From: an uncultured Oscillibacter sp.
GTDB lineage: Bacteria; Bacillota; Clostridia; Oscillospirales; Oscillospiraceae
Assembly: GCA_900542115.1 (NCBI GenBank)
Contig: UQMC01000090.1
Coordinates: 1-8,179 of the forward strand
DNA length: 8,179 nt
Direction: 5' to 3'
Shown here one piece after another: positions 1-6,649 of this stretch. The notes below the pieces were generated by a model. That model had not been told where the DNA came from. It saw nothing but the letters and a program-made list of their open reading frames with translations, and did no database searches. A program made the translations under genes and the position numbers. How positions within the stretch are numbered: position 1 is the stretch's first letter; each line of letters begins with the position of its first letter.

Positions 1-10
1 CTGAAATATC

Positions 11-52
11 AAAAACCGCGTGCGTGATTTTAAAATCACGCACGCGGTTTTT
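11..52. terminator. Bidirectional rho-independent terminator (perfect palindrome)
   Basis: Positions 11-31 and 32-52 are exact reverse complements, giving a 21-base arm on each side with a GC-rich middle (CCGCGTGCGTGA) and A/T ends. The RNA hairpin ends in a run of six U on the plus strand (48-53) and five U on the minus strand (15-11), so it can terminate transcription from either side. It lies 46 bases past the stop codon of the minus-strand DUF2000 gene. By inference it also ends a convergent plus-strand gene lying left of the window. Confidence 0.9.
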
Positions 53-82
53 TGATTGTGTTGTTGCCGCACAATCAAAAAA
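48..82. repeat. Second stem-loop overlapping the terminator
   Basis: Positions 48-60 (six T then GATTGTG) and 70-82 (CACAATC then six A) are exact reverse complements, 13 base pairs around a 9-base loop (61-69). On both strands the U side comes first and the A side last, so this is not itself a terminator. It shares bases 48-52 with the terminator palindrome, so the two hairpins cannot both form completely. A role in tuning termination is inference only. Confidence 0.6.
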
Positions 83-98
83 GTCACTGATCGTCGCA

Positions 99-521
99 TC
101 ACCGCAGCATCGGCATACTGCCGGTCAGTTGATTGACCTTCTTTTTGGCGCCGCAGATGGCAAGGCCGAGATAGTTAAGACTATTTTCGGGAGCTTGTGT
201 CATCCGTTCCGCAAATTCGGTGTAGGTCTTGCAGCTTTGCGCTAAATCGGAGAAATCCACAACTGTCAGTTCCTGAAATTCCAGCAGATACAGCCGTTCG
301 CGCAGCACTTTGATGGCCTCCGAGGTGCTTCTGAGAATAGGGACAGGGAATTCGATAATTCCGAGATGGCTTTGGCCGCTTGCATCCTCGACCGCTGCGC
401 CGACAACTTCCGGCAGTGTTTTCCCAAGGGTAATTCCCAAAATGGCTGCGGTATTTGCAATCAGACCCAATGGTAGCCCCTCGTCCATAACAATCACGCA
501 TTTTTCATTTTCTAAGCTCAT
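99..521 (-). CDS. DUF2000 family protein
   Basis: This is a 140-residue protein of unknown biochemical function, recognised as DUF2000 from its whole length and pattern. The N-terminus has KCVIVMDEGLPLGLIANTAA (residues 7-26), where the family typically carries a hydrophobic strand followed by a glycine/asparagine-rich turn. The C-terminus is the family hallmark, GLAICGAKKKVNQLTGSMPMLR (residues 119-140), with the invariant-looking KKKVN and the final LR. No signal peptide or membrane segment is visible, so it is probably a small cytosolic alpha/beta protein. I chose the ATG at 521 because an AGAGGA ribosome binding site precedes it at normal spacing and family homology begins there; the frame stays open further upstream but without family similarity. 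It lies 109 bases downstream of a broken AraC-type regulator on the same strand and is followed by a strong terminator, so the pair probably formed one transcript. The family call is confident; the function is unknown. Confidence 0.85.
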   Translation of the reverse strand: MSLENEKCVIVMDEGLPLGLIANTAAILGITLGKTLPEVVGAAVEDASGQSHLGIIEFPVPILRSTSEAIKVLRERLYLLEFQELTVVDFSDLAQSCKTYTEFAERMTQAPENSLNYLGLAICGAKKKVNQLTGSMPMLR

Positions 522-630
522 ACGATTCCTCTTTTTCTTTGAATTGGGAAGGAAAAATATGAAAAATGCCGCAATAGAACGGTGAGAAAGGAAAGATACT
601 TTACACAGAAAAAGGAGGCTTTCTGCTCCC

Positions 631-1442
631 TTAATGCCGGAAGCTATCCTGATAAAGACCGGGTGACAGGCCGATAAAGCGACTGAAGCAGTTGGTAAAG
701 TGGCTTTGATTGGAAAAACCGACCTGCAGCGCGGTATCAACGGGGGAGACTCCCTGTTCCGGCAGCCTTTTTGCGGCCCCGATGCGAACGCTCTCCAGAT
801 AGCCGTAGGGAGTCAAGCCCTTGTACTTAGTAAAGGCCCGCAGCAGTGTAGATTACTCACAACGGCGCAGCGGCAGATGTCATTCAGACAGATGTACTCC
901 GCAAAATGCTGTTCCATGAACCGACAGGCCGCTTCGATTTCCGCCCGGCATTCTGGTGTGTGCGCTTCAAAGGGACAGCTACAGTAGGGAAGAAGCAGCG
1001 AGATCAGCAGAAGCAGCAATTTCTCCCTATGGAGCGTACACGCTTTCCCCATGACTGCTTCGTGCAGGCGGCGTAGGCAGCGAGCGGCCTCCTTGTCGGC
1101 AATGACTGCCGGGGAAAAAGCGGGAAGTGCTCGTTTCCCGGTTATCTCTTCCACCAAGGTGAGCATGGTTTCCCTTGGGATATTAAGCCCCCGGTAATCC
1201 ATTGCACCTTTATCGCTTTGCACGCAGGCGTGTGTATCCCTGGGATTAAAGAGCACGATGTTCCCCGGGCGCAGCGAGTAGACTGTACTTCGACAGGAGA
1301 GACTGCGGCGCCCCTTCTCTATGAGGCCGATGACATAATATGCGTGGAAGTGACTTGGAAAGGGCTGCGCGATTCCCTGAAAGCGAAAGACCTCTAATTG
1401 CAGCGCCGTGTCATAAACGGCGGTTCGTATTCCTTTTTTCAT
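631..1442 (-). pseudogene. AraC-family transcriptional regulator, broken by a one-base frameshift
   Basis: Two adjoining reading frames together make a normal AraC-type regulator of about 270 residues. The first part (1442 down to 855) has a cupin-like sensor domain with a HFHAYYVIGLIEKGRRSLS stretch (residues 31-49) and LRPGNIVLFNPRDTHAC, and ends in the first helix-turn-helix, ICLNDICRCAVVS. A stop (TAA, 855-853) then interrupts the frame. The next frame begins at once with STLLRAFTKYKGLTPYGYLE and continues through GFSNQSHFTNCFSRFIGLSP, the classic second AraC helix-turn-helix, ending at 631. Adding one base at 853-854 would restore a lysine codon and the usual family run VSKSTLLRAF. As written, the product stops 13 residues after the shift and lacks DNA-binding function. 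I chose the ATG at 1442 because GGGAGGG precedes it by 4 bases; an ATG at 1460 overlaps that site. It probably controlled the DUF2000 gene downstream. It may be a true recent pseudogene or a sequencing error. Confidence 0.88.
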
Positions 1443-1446
1443 ATCG

Positions 1447-1453
1447 CCCTCCC
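1447..1453 (-). promoter_or_regulatory. Ribosome binding site of the AraC-type gene
   Basis: On the minus strand GGGAGGG lies four bases before the ATG at 1442. It decides between that start and an in-frame ATG at 1460, which has no comparable site upstream. Confidence 0.7.
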
Positions 1454-1530
1454 GCGTCATATTTTATCACCCGCCCGATTAAAAAGGCTTGTAAAATAGC
1501 TTCATTTTGACCGAAGACTAAAAGAGACGA

Positions 1531-1558
1531 AAAATACTGAATTTGGAAAGATTGTAAA
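1531..1558 (-). promoter_or_regulatory. Candidate promoter of the AraC-type gene
   Basis: On the minus strand a TTTACA box (1558-1553) is followed after 16 bases by TATTTT (1536-1531). The first matches the SigA -35 consensus at five of six positions and the second the -10 consensus at four of six. It would give a leader of about 80 bases before the ATG at 1442. The DNA here is AT-rich, so a chance match is quite possible. Confidence 0.35.
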
Positions 1559-1564
1559 GTGATA

Positions 1565-1852
1565 TCATTTGTCAGTATTTCTGCTTGCCAGATAAAAGAT
1601 TACGTCGGCCTCGGCATCTGTCAGTGGGATATTGACGCGGTTCGGATAGCCGCCCTGAAGCTGGCCATAGTCAGTAGTAAAGCATGGCAGCGAGGAGGCG
1701 CAGACAACCTCGTTAAATACATCGGCGTCTGTCTGGACCAGAAATTTGGAGACAGGCATTTTTTCGCGGCAAATGGTGTCCCAGAAGCCGAGCTCCGAGC
1801 GGAGCAGAAAATTGAAGCCGTGGAGTGGTTTATGTCCATTCTGTGATTGCAT
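1565..1852 (-). pseudogene. LysR-family regulator remnant, C-terminal effector domain only
   Basis: The frame encodes up to 95 residues resembling the C-terminal third of LysR-type regulators. Characteristic pieces are FLLRSELGFWDTICREKMP, SKFLVQTDADVFNEVV, ASSLPCFTTDYG and a final IPLTDAEADVIFYL, which match how the substrate-binding domain of a Firmicute subgroup of LysR proteins ends. The natural C-terminal stop seems intact. The N-terminal winged helix-turn-helix and the first half of the effector domain (normally about 200 residues) are absent: upstream the frame meets TAA and TAG within about 35 bases, and I see no LysR-like sequence in other frames. There is no ribosome binding site before the ATG at 1852, so it is unlikely to be translated. 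It lies on the same strand as the AraC and DUF2000 genes. The family call rests on pattern memory and is fairly, not fully, secure. Confidence 0.6.
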
Positions 1853-1875
1853 AGAAAAAACTGAAAATCGCTATT

Positions 1876-1915
1876 ACAGCAGCAGGCCGATACAGTTGTA
1901 TCGGCCCGCTGCTGT
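1876..1915. terminator. Near-perfect palindrome, possible bidirectional terminator
   Basis: The arms 1876-1894 and 1897-1915 are reverse complements except at one position (an A-C mismatch in plus-strand RNA, a G-U wobble in minus-strand RNA). The plus strand continues with the T-rich TTTCTGTGTTTT, the minus strand with AATAGCGATTTTCAGTTTTTT. Neither tail is a clean U run right after the stem, so it is either a moderate terminator, perhaps insulating the operon from upstream reading, or a dispersed palindromic repeat. Confidence 0.5.
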
Positions 1916-2017
1916 TTCTGTGTTTTGCAGGCAGATTCGAATGTATTCCAACGTTTGGAGGGTATGATTGGGCTTGCCGGACAGATGCGGTCTGCTTTCC
2001 GGGAGGGCAGGGTGGCT

Positions 2018-2047
2018 TTGAGGGGGAAATGTTTTTTATTTTATAAT
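2018..2047 (+). promoter_or_regulatory. Upstream candidate promoter (P1) of the operon
   Basis: TTGAGG (2018-2023), an 18-base spacer and a perfect TATAAT (2042-2047) form a SigA-type promoter with four of six and six of six matches. Transcription would start near 2054 and read through the second promoter into the methyltransferase gene. Confidence 0.5.
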
Positions 2048-2065
2048 GTATCGCGGAAAGTTTGC

Positions 2066-2094
2066 TTGACAATCCAGTCGGATACCTTTATGAT
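2066..2094 (+). promoter_or_regulatory. Main candidate promoter (P2) of the operon
   Basis: A perfect TTGACA (2066-2071), an ideal 17-base spacer and TATGAT (2089-2094, five of six matches) make a strong vegetative SigA promoter. Transcription should begin near 2101, giving a leader of about 60 bases before the ATG at 2163. No riboswitch or operator pattern is evident in that leader. Confidence 0.8.
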
Positions 2095-2162
2095 ATATGC
2101 GTTTAAGATGTGATACTCTGCTGTTTGAGGCGTAATAGCGTTTTGGGGAAGGGAGGCGGCTG

Positions 2163-2924
2163 ATGGAGACCATTACAAGCAGACAAAATCCGCTGTGTAC
2201 CCATTTGCGGAAACTATCGTCCTCCGCCGCCTACCGGCGCCAGTGCGGAGAGTTCCTCTGTGACAGCCCCAAGCTGCTTCAGGAGGCGCTGCTTTGGGGT
2301 TCAGAGCTCCATACCGTGGTGGTCACGGCGGGGACGGAAGCTCCGCCGCTGCCGAAGGGTGTACGGCTGGTTGAGGTCCCGGCGGATGTAATGAAGTCCG
2401 TTTCGCCTATGGAGACCCCTCAGGGGACGCTGTTCATCTGCGCCATCCACACGGAGCCGCTGCCGGAAATGCTGGCGGGCCGCCGCTATGTGGTGCTGGA
2501 CACCTTGCAGGACCCCGGCAACGTGGGTACCATCCTCCGCACGGCGGACGCCTTCCATGCCGATGGAATGTTTTTGGTGAACGGCTGCGCGGATCTCTAT
2601 AACCCCAAGACCCTCCGGGCCACCATGGGGGCGGTGTTCCGCTGCCCGGTGTGGACGGTTGGGGTGGAGGAACTGTCCGCTCTGCTGAAAAGGAGCGGCA
2701 TCCCCCTTTACGGCGCGGCACTGCGGGAGGACACACTGGACGCACGGCAGGCGGACTACAGCCGGTGCGCCATTGCCATCGGCAGCGAGGGACGCGGATT
2801 GACGGACGCAGTGCTTGCTGTCTGCGACCGTACCATCAAAATTCCCATGAGCGAACATTGCGAGTCGCTGAACGCGGCGGCTGCGGCGACGGTGCTTTTG
2901 TGGGAGGCAGCACGTAAAGACTGA
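2163..2924 (+). CDS. SpoU/TrmH-family RNA 2'-O-methyltransferase
   Basis: This 253-residue protein belongs to the SPOUT (knotted) methyltransferases that transfer a methyl group from S-adenosylmethionine to a ribose 2'-OH in rRNA or tRNA. Its N-terminal part (about 1-100) resembles the substrate-binding domain of RlmB/TsnR-like enzymes (YRRQCGEFLCDSPKLLQEAL, residues 24-43). The catalytic domain shows all three SpoU motifs: motif 1, DPGNVGTILRTADAF (117-131, with Asn120 and Arg126); motif 2, IGSEGRGL (206-213, Glu209); motif 3, IKIPMSEHCESLNAAAA (225-241, Asn237). The ATG at 2163 follows GGGAGG by six bases. It is the first gene after the tandem promoters and lies 16 bases before dprA, so it probably leads the operon. 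The target nucleotide cannot be read from the sequence; rRNA is more likely than tRNA given the RlmB-like N-terminus. I therefore give no gene symbol. Confidence 0.9.
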   Translation: METITSRQNPLCTHLRKLSSSAAYRRQCGEFLCDSPKLLQEALLWGSELHTVVVTAGTEAPPLPKGVRLVEVPADVMKSVSPMETPQGTLFICAIHTEPLPEMLAGRRYVVLDTLQDPGNVGTILRTADAFHADGMFLVNGCADLYNPKTLRATMGAVFRCPVWTVGVEELSALLKRSGIPLYGAALREDTLDARQADYSRCAIAIGSEGRGLTDAVLAVCDRTIKIPMSEHCESLNAAAAATVLLWEAARKD

Positions 2925-2940
2925 AAGGGGGACAGGGAAA

Positions 2941-4116
2941 ATGCTGAAATACTGGGTATGGCTGTCGGAGCTGAAGGGCCTGCGGAATCAGACCCGCTTG
3001 GCGTTGCTGCGCCGCTTTGGCGACCCGGAGAGCATATTCTACACGGACCCCGATGAGCTTTCCCTGACAGAAGGGGCCGACCTCAGTCAGCTAAAGCTGC
3101 TGGAAAATCACGAGCTTGCACAGGCAGACCGCATTCTGGCGGATTGCCAGCGATTGGATATCGGATTGCTGACATTTTCCGACGCGGCCTATCCGGGGCG
3201 GCTGAAGAATATCTATGACCCGCCGGTGCTGCTGTACTATAAGGGTAAGCTGCCGCTGCTGGACGATCTGATGTCCGTGGCGGTGGTAGGCACCCGGGAC
3301 TGTACGCCCTACGGCGTGAACTGCGCGGAGAAGCTGGGCTTCGGACTTGCCTCCGGCGGGGCCGTGGTGGTGAGCGGACTTGCAAAGGGCATCGACGCCG
3401 CGGCAACACGTGGCGCTCTGCGTGCCGGCGGCATTACCATCGGCGTTACAGGCAACGGTCTGGATGTGCACTATCCCTATGAAAGTCGGTATCTTTACGA
3501 GGATGTGGCAGCATCCGGCGTACTGCTATCGGAGTATCCGCCGGGAACGGAGCCTGCCCCGGCGCATTTCCCAATCCGCAACCGTATTCTTTCCGGTCTG
3601 TCCTTAGCGGCTCTGGTGGTGGAAGCGCCGGAACGGAGCGGCGCGCTGATCACCGCTATGACGGCCTTAGAGCAGGGCCGGGATGTATTTGCGGTCCCCG
3701 GTCCCATCGACGCACCTACCAGCGTGGGCTGCAACCGTCTGATCCGGGACGGCGCGGGGCTGGTAACGGATGCGTCCGACATTTTGCGGGAGTATGAGGG
3801 CCGCTTCACTTTGAATCTGAAAGAGGCGCGGGAGGAGCCGGAGACCCTGGGCTATCAGGCCCGGATGGTGCCGGAGCCGAAGCCCGTGGCCCCTGCTGTC
3901 AGCCTGTCCCGCAGCGATGTGGAGCTGACGGACGACCAGATCGCTTTGCTGCGTGCGCTGCCGGAAGAGGAGCCCATGCTGGTGGACGATCTGATCGAGC
4001 AGACCGGCATCCCCACCCGGAGGGTGCTCTCCGCCCTGACGGTCCTTGAAATCGACCAATATGTGGTCCAGCACGCGGGCAAGCACTATACCCGCGCTGT
4101 GACCCTTACGGAATAA
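2941..4116 (+). CDS. dprA: DNA processing protein DprA
   Basis: DprA (Smf) binds incoming single-stranded DNA in the cytoplasm and loads RecA onto it during natural transformation; it is also kept in many species not known to be competent. The 391-residue length fits the family. Residues 1-100 form an N-terminal SAM-like region. The Rossmann-fold core (about 110-285) carries VAVVGTRDCTPYG (113-125), VVVSGLAKGIDAAATRGAL (142-160), LLSEYPPG (195-202), FPIRNRILSGLS (210-221) and the GALITA...AVPGPI...GCNRLIRDGA run. After a proline-rich linker (about 298-325), residues 330-391 form the C-terminal winged helix often found in DprA. The start follows a GGGGG ribosome binding site. It is 16 bases after the methyltransferase and 63 before topA; dprA next to topA is a common Firmicute arrangement. 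No other competence gene lies in the window, so its role here is not settled by context. Confidence 0.96.
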   Translation: MLKYWVWLSELKGLRNQTRLALLRRFGDPESIFYTDPDELSLTEGADLSQLKLLENHELAQADRILADCQRLDIGLLTFSDAAYPGRLKNIYDPPVLLYYKGKLPLLDDLMSVAVVGTRDCTPYGVNCAEKLGFGLASGGAVVVSGLAKGIDAAATRGALRAGGITIGVTGNGLDVHYPYESRYLYEDVAASGVLLSEYPPGTEPAPAHFPIRNRILSGLSLAALVVEAPERSGALITAMTALEQGRDVFAVPGPIDAPTSVGCNRLIRDGAGLVTDASDILREYEGRFTLNLKEAREEPETLGYQARMVPEPKPVAPAVSLSRSDVELTDDQIALLRALPEEEPMLVDDLIEQTGIPTRRVLSALTVLEIDQYVVQHAGKHYTRAVTLTE

Positions 4117-4120
4117 AATT

Positions 4121-4134
4121 TGCCCGGACGGGCA
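4121..4134 (+). other. Small hairpin between dprA and topA
   Basis: TGCCCG (4121-4126) and CGGGCA (4129-4134) are complementary around two bases, starting five bases after the dprA stop. No U tract follows, so it is probably not a terminator. It could mark a processing site in the operon transcript, or be chance. Confidence 0.3.
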
Positions 4135-4169
4135 TTGCTGGAATTAAAAATGCGGCTGAAAGGGCCGTT

Positions 4170-4174
4170 GGAGG
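4170..4174 (+). promoter_or_regulatory. Ribosome binding site that fixes the topA start
   Basis: GGAGG lies five bases before the ATG at 4180, where family similarity begins. The frame is open back to a TTG at 4120, but the 20 extra residues show no topoisomerase similarity and that TTG has no ribosome binding site. Confidence 0.85.
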
Positions 4175-4179
4175 TAGCT

Positions 4180-6612
4180 ATGGCAAAACACAGCCTGGTC
4201 ATCGTGGAGTCTCCCGCGAAGGCCAAAACCATTGGAAAATATTTGGGCAAGGACTATGAGGTAAAGGCCTGCATGGGCCACCTCCGGGACTTGCAGAAAA
4301 GCAATCTCAGCGTGGATGTGGACAACGATTTTGAACCGGTCTACAAGCCAATCAAGGGCAAGGAGACCATTATCTCCGACCTGAAAAAATCTGCCAAGGC
4401 GGCGGATACCGTGTACCTCGCAACCGACCCGGACCGCGAGGGCGAGGCCATCAGCTGGCATCTGAAAAGCCTTTTGAATTTGCCGGATGAAAAGACGCAC
4501 CGTGTCACATTCAATGAGATCACGAAGAATGTGGTGCGGCAGAGCATTGAACATCCCCGGGACATCGACCAAAATCTGGTGGACGCCCAGCAGGCCCGGC
4601 GTATTCTGGACCGGCTGGTGGGCTATCAGCTCAGTCCCCTGCTGTGGAAGAAAATCAAACGGGGCCTGTCCGCAGGACGGGTCCAGTCTGTTGCCACCCG
4701 AATGGTGGATGACCGGGACCGGGAGATCGAAAACTTCAAGCCGGAGGAATATTGGACGCTGGACGCCAACCTCACCGGCAATGACGTGAAAAAGCTGCCC
4801 TTCTCCGCCCGGTATCACGGAAAGAACGGCAAGAAGGCAGAACTGAAATCCGCCGCCGAGGTGGAAGCCGTGGTAGAGGAGACGCAAAACGCCGTCTTTA
4901 CCGTCAAGTCCGTGAAGCGGACGGATAAGAACCGTTCTCCCTCGCCCCCCTTTACCACCTCCACCATGCAGCAGGAGGCCAGCCGCAAGCTGTCCATGAC
5001 CCCCCGCCGCACCATGGCCATTGCCCAGCAGCTTTACGAGGGCGTGGATATTGAGGGCGAGGGCACCGTGGGTCTGATCACCTATATGCGTACCGACTCT
5101 CTCCGCATCAGCGAGGAGGCTGTCGCCGCCGCCAAGGAATTTATCGTGGGCCGCTACGGTCAGCAGTACTATCCTGCCAAGGGAGCTAACCACTATAAGG
5201 CCAAGGCCAACGCCCAGGACGCCCACGAAGCTATCCGCCCCAGCAATGTGAACTGGACGCCGGAGATGCTGAAAAAGGACCTCACCGGCGAGCAGTACCG
5301 TCTGTACCGACTGGTGTGGAGCCGCTTTGTGGCCTGTCAGATGGCCAACGCTGTGTACGACAGTGTCTCCGTGGAGATCGATGCCGCGGGACACAGCTTC
5401 CGTACCAGCTCCTCCAGTCTGAAATTTGCCGGCTACACAGCCGTGTACGAGGAGGGCAAGGACGATGATAAGGAGGAAAAGGAACCCACCCTGCCGCCGC
5501 TGACGGAAGGGGAGACGCTGGACCTCAAGAGCTTTGGCCGGGACCAGCACTTCACCCAGCCCCCGGCCCACTATACCGACGCCACGCTGATTCGCGCCAT
5601 GGAGGAGCAGGGCATCGGCCGTCCCTCTACCTATGCCCCCACGGTGTCCACCATTCTGGACCGTGAGTATGTGGTGAAGGAGGGAAAGTACCTCCACATC
5701 ACCAATCTGGGCCGGGTAGTGACGCAGCTCATGGAGGAGCGGTTCAGTGACATTGCCGATTTGAAATTCACGGCCAATATGGAAAAGAAGCTGGACGATG
5801 TGGAGACCGGCTCTGTGAAGTGGAAGTCCGTGCTTCGGGATTTTTACGGCAATTTTGCCGAGAACCTCAAAAAGGCGGAAAAGGACTTGGAGGGCGTTTA
5901 TATCAAGGTGCCCGATGAGGTCTCCGAGGAGGTCTGCCCGGTCTGCGGACGGAATTTGGTGGTGAAATCCGGACGCTTCGGGCGCTTTTTGGCGTGCCCC
6001 GGTTTCCCGGAGTGTAATTTCACCATGCCGCTGGTGGTGGAGATGCCGGGCCGCTGTCCCAAGTGCGGCGGGCGGCTGTTCAAGCGTACCGGCACCAGTC
6101 GAAAATCCGGTAAGCAGTACACCTATTACTGCTGCGAGCACACCAATAACCGGGTAGCCGGCGGCGCGACCTGCGATTTCATGACATGGGATGTGCCGGT
6201 AAAGGATGATTGTCCGATTTGCGGCAAGACCATGTTCAAGCGGGCAGGCAAGGGCTACAAGCGGCCCTACTGCATCAACCCGGAATGTCCCAACTTCCTG
6301 CCGGAGGACAAGCGCGGCTACCCCAAGAAGCAGGCAGAGGCGTCCGCCAACGCGGAGGAGGCTCCCGGCGAGTCTGACACACCGGCAGAGGAGAAGCCTG
6401 CTAAGAAAACGACGGCGAAGAAGTCTGCCGCCAAGGCCGCTGAAAAGAAAGCCGCCGCAAGAAAAACGGCGGTGAAAAAGACAGAGGGCGAAGCGGCAGA
6501 GAAGAAGCCTGCGGCGAAAAAGACAACTGCCAAGAAAGCCGTTGCCAAAACTGTCGCAAAGAAAACAACAACGAAAAAGACAACGAAAAAAACTGCGGAG
6601 GCCGGGGAGTGA
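4180..6612 (+). CDS. topA: DNA topoisomerase I (type IA)
   Basis: This enzyme relaxes negative supercoils in the cytoplasm by cutting one DNA strand, passing the other through, and resealing. The 810-residue protein has, in order: a TOPRIM domain with Glu10 (VIVESPAKAKTI) and the metal-binding TDPDREGEA (82-90; Asp83, Asp85, Glu87); a central core with RGLSAGRVQSVATRMV (161-176); the active-site tyrosine Tyr302 in GLITYMRTDS; DAHEAIRP (347-354) and GIGRPSTYAPTVSTI (478-492); and three zinc-ribbon units near 586-612, 626-665 and 678-703, each with paired cysteines. The last 70 residues (about 741-810) are almost only Lys, Ala and Thr with recurring AKK/TAKK steps, a basic tail that probably helps grip DNA. 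The start is the ATG at 4180 behind GGAGG. It lies between dprA and trmFO, 63 and 37 bases away, in the same operon. All catalytic residues are present. Confidence 0.98.
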   Translation: MAKHSLVIVESPAKAKTIGKYLGKDYEVKACMGHLRDLQKSNLSVDVDNDFEPVYKPIKGKETIISDLKKSAKAADTVYLATDPDREGEAISWHLKSLLNLPDEKTHRVTFNEITKNVVRQSIEHPRDIDQNLVDAQQARRILDRLVGYQLSPLLWKKIKRGLSAGRVQSVATRMVDDRDREIENFKPEEYWTLDANLTGNDVKKLPFSARYHGKNGKKAELKSAAEVEAVVEETQNAVFTVKSVKRTDKNRSPSPPFTTSTMQQEASRKLSMTPRRTMAIAQQLYEGVDIEGEGTVGLITYMRTDSLRISEEAVAAAKEFIVGRYGQQYYPAKGANHYKAKANAQDAHEAIRPSNVNWTPEMLKKDLTGEQYRLYRLVWSRFVACQMANAVYDSVSVEIDAAGHSFRTSSSSLKFAGYTAVYEEGKDDDKEEKEPTLPPLTEGETLDLKSFGRDQHFTQPPAHYTDATLIRAMEEQGIGRPSTYAPTVSTILDREYVVKEGKYLHITNLGRVVTQLMEERFSDIADLKFTANMEKKLDDVETGSVKWKSVLRDFYGNFAENLKKAEKDLEGVYIKVPDEVSEEVCPVCGRNLVVKSGRFGRFLACPGFPECNFTMPLVVEMPGRCPKCGGRLFKRTGTSRKSGKQYTYYCCEHTNNRVAGGATCDFMTWDVPVKDDCPICGKTMFKRAGKGYKRPYCINPECPNFLPEDKRGYPKKQAEASANAEEAPGESDTPAEEKPAKKTTAKKSAAKAAEKKAAARKTAVKKTEGEAAEKKPAAKKTTAKKAVAKTVAKKTTTKKTTKKTAEAGE
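6400..6609 (+). repeat. Low-complexity lysine/alanine-rich repeat at the end of topA
   Basis: The DNA encoding TopA residues 741-810 is purine-rich and repeats short AAGAAA / GCCAAG-like steps that give AKK, TAKK and KKTT units. The tail resembles histone H1-like C-termini, also known at the end of TopA in mycobacteria and of some other DNA-binding proteins. Such repeats often vary in length between strains. Confidence 0.7.
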
Positions 6613-6649
6613 CCGGCTTTCCGCAAGAATGAAATAAAGGACTTTGCAA

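Larger units (their letters stand above)
1853..2162. other. Intergenic region between the decayed left locus and the operon
   Basis: These 310 bases hold no gene I can support. They contain the palindrome at 1876-1915, a weaker imperfect hairpin at 1977-2002 (CCGGA...TCCGG with an inner CAGA/TCTG and a 3-base bulge, no T tract), two tandem promoters, and the ribosome binding site of the first operon gene. A plus-strand open frame at 1925-2113 is unlike any family I know and overlaps both promoters, so I treat it as chance. Confidence 0.6.

Noticed and set aside
522..740. N-terminal extension of the DUF2000 gene to a start at 740
   Set aside because: The extra residues overlap the AraC gene, have no family similarity, and a proper ribosome binding site precedes the ATG at 521.
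1925..2113. 62-residue plus-strand open frame before the operon
   Set aside because: It overlaps both promoters, lacks a ribosome binding site and resembles no known family.
4120..4179. TTG start 20 codons upstream for topA
   Set aside because: It has no ribosome binding site and the added residues match nothing; ATG at 4180 has GGAGG and family homology from its first residues.
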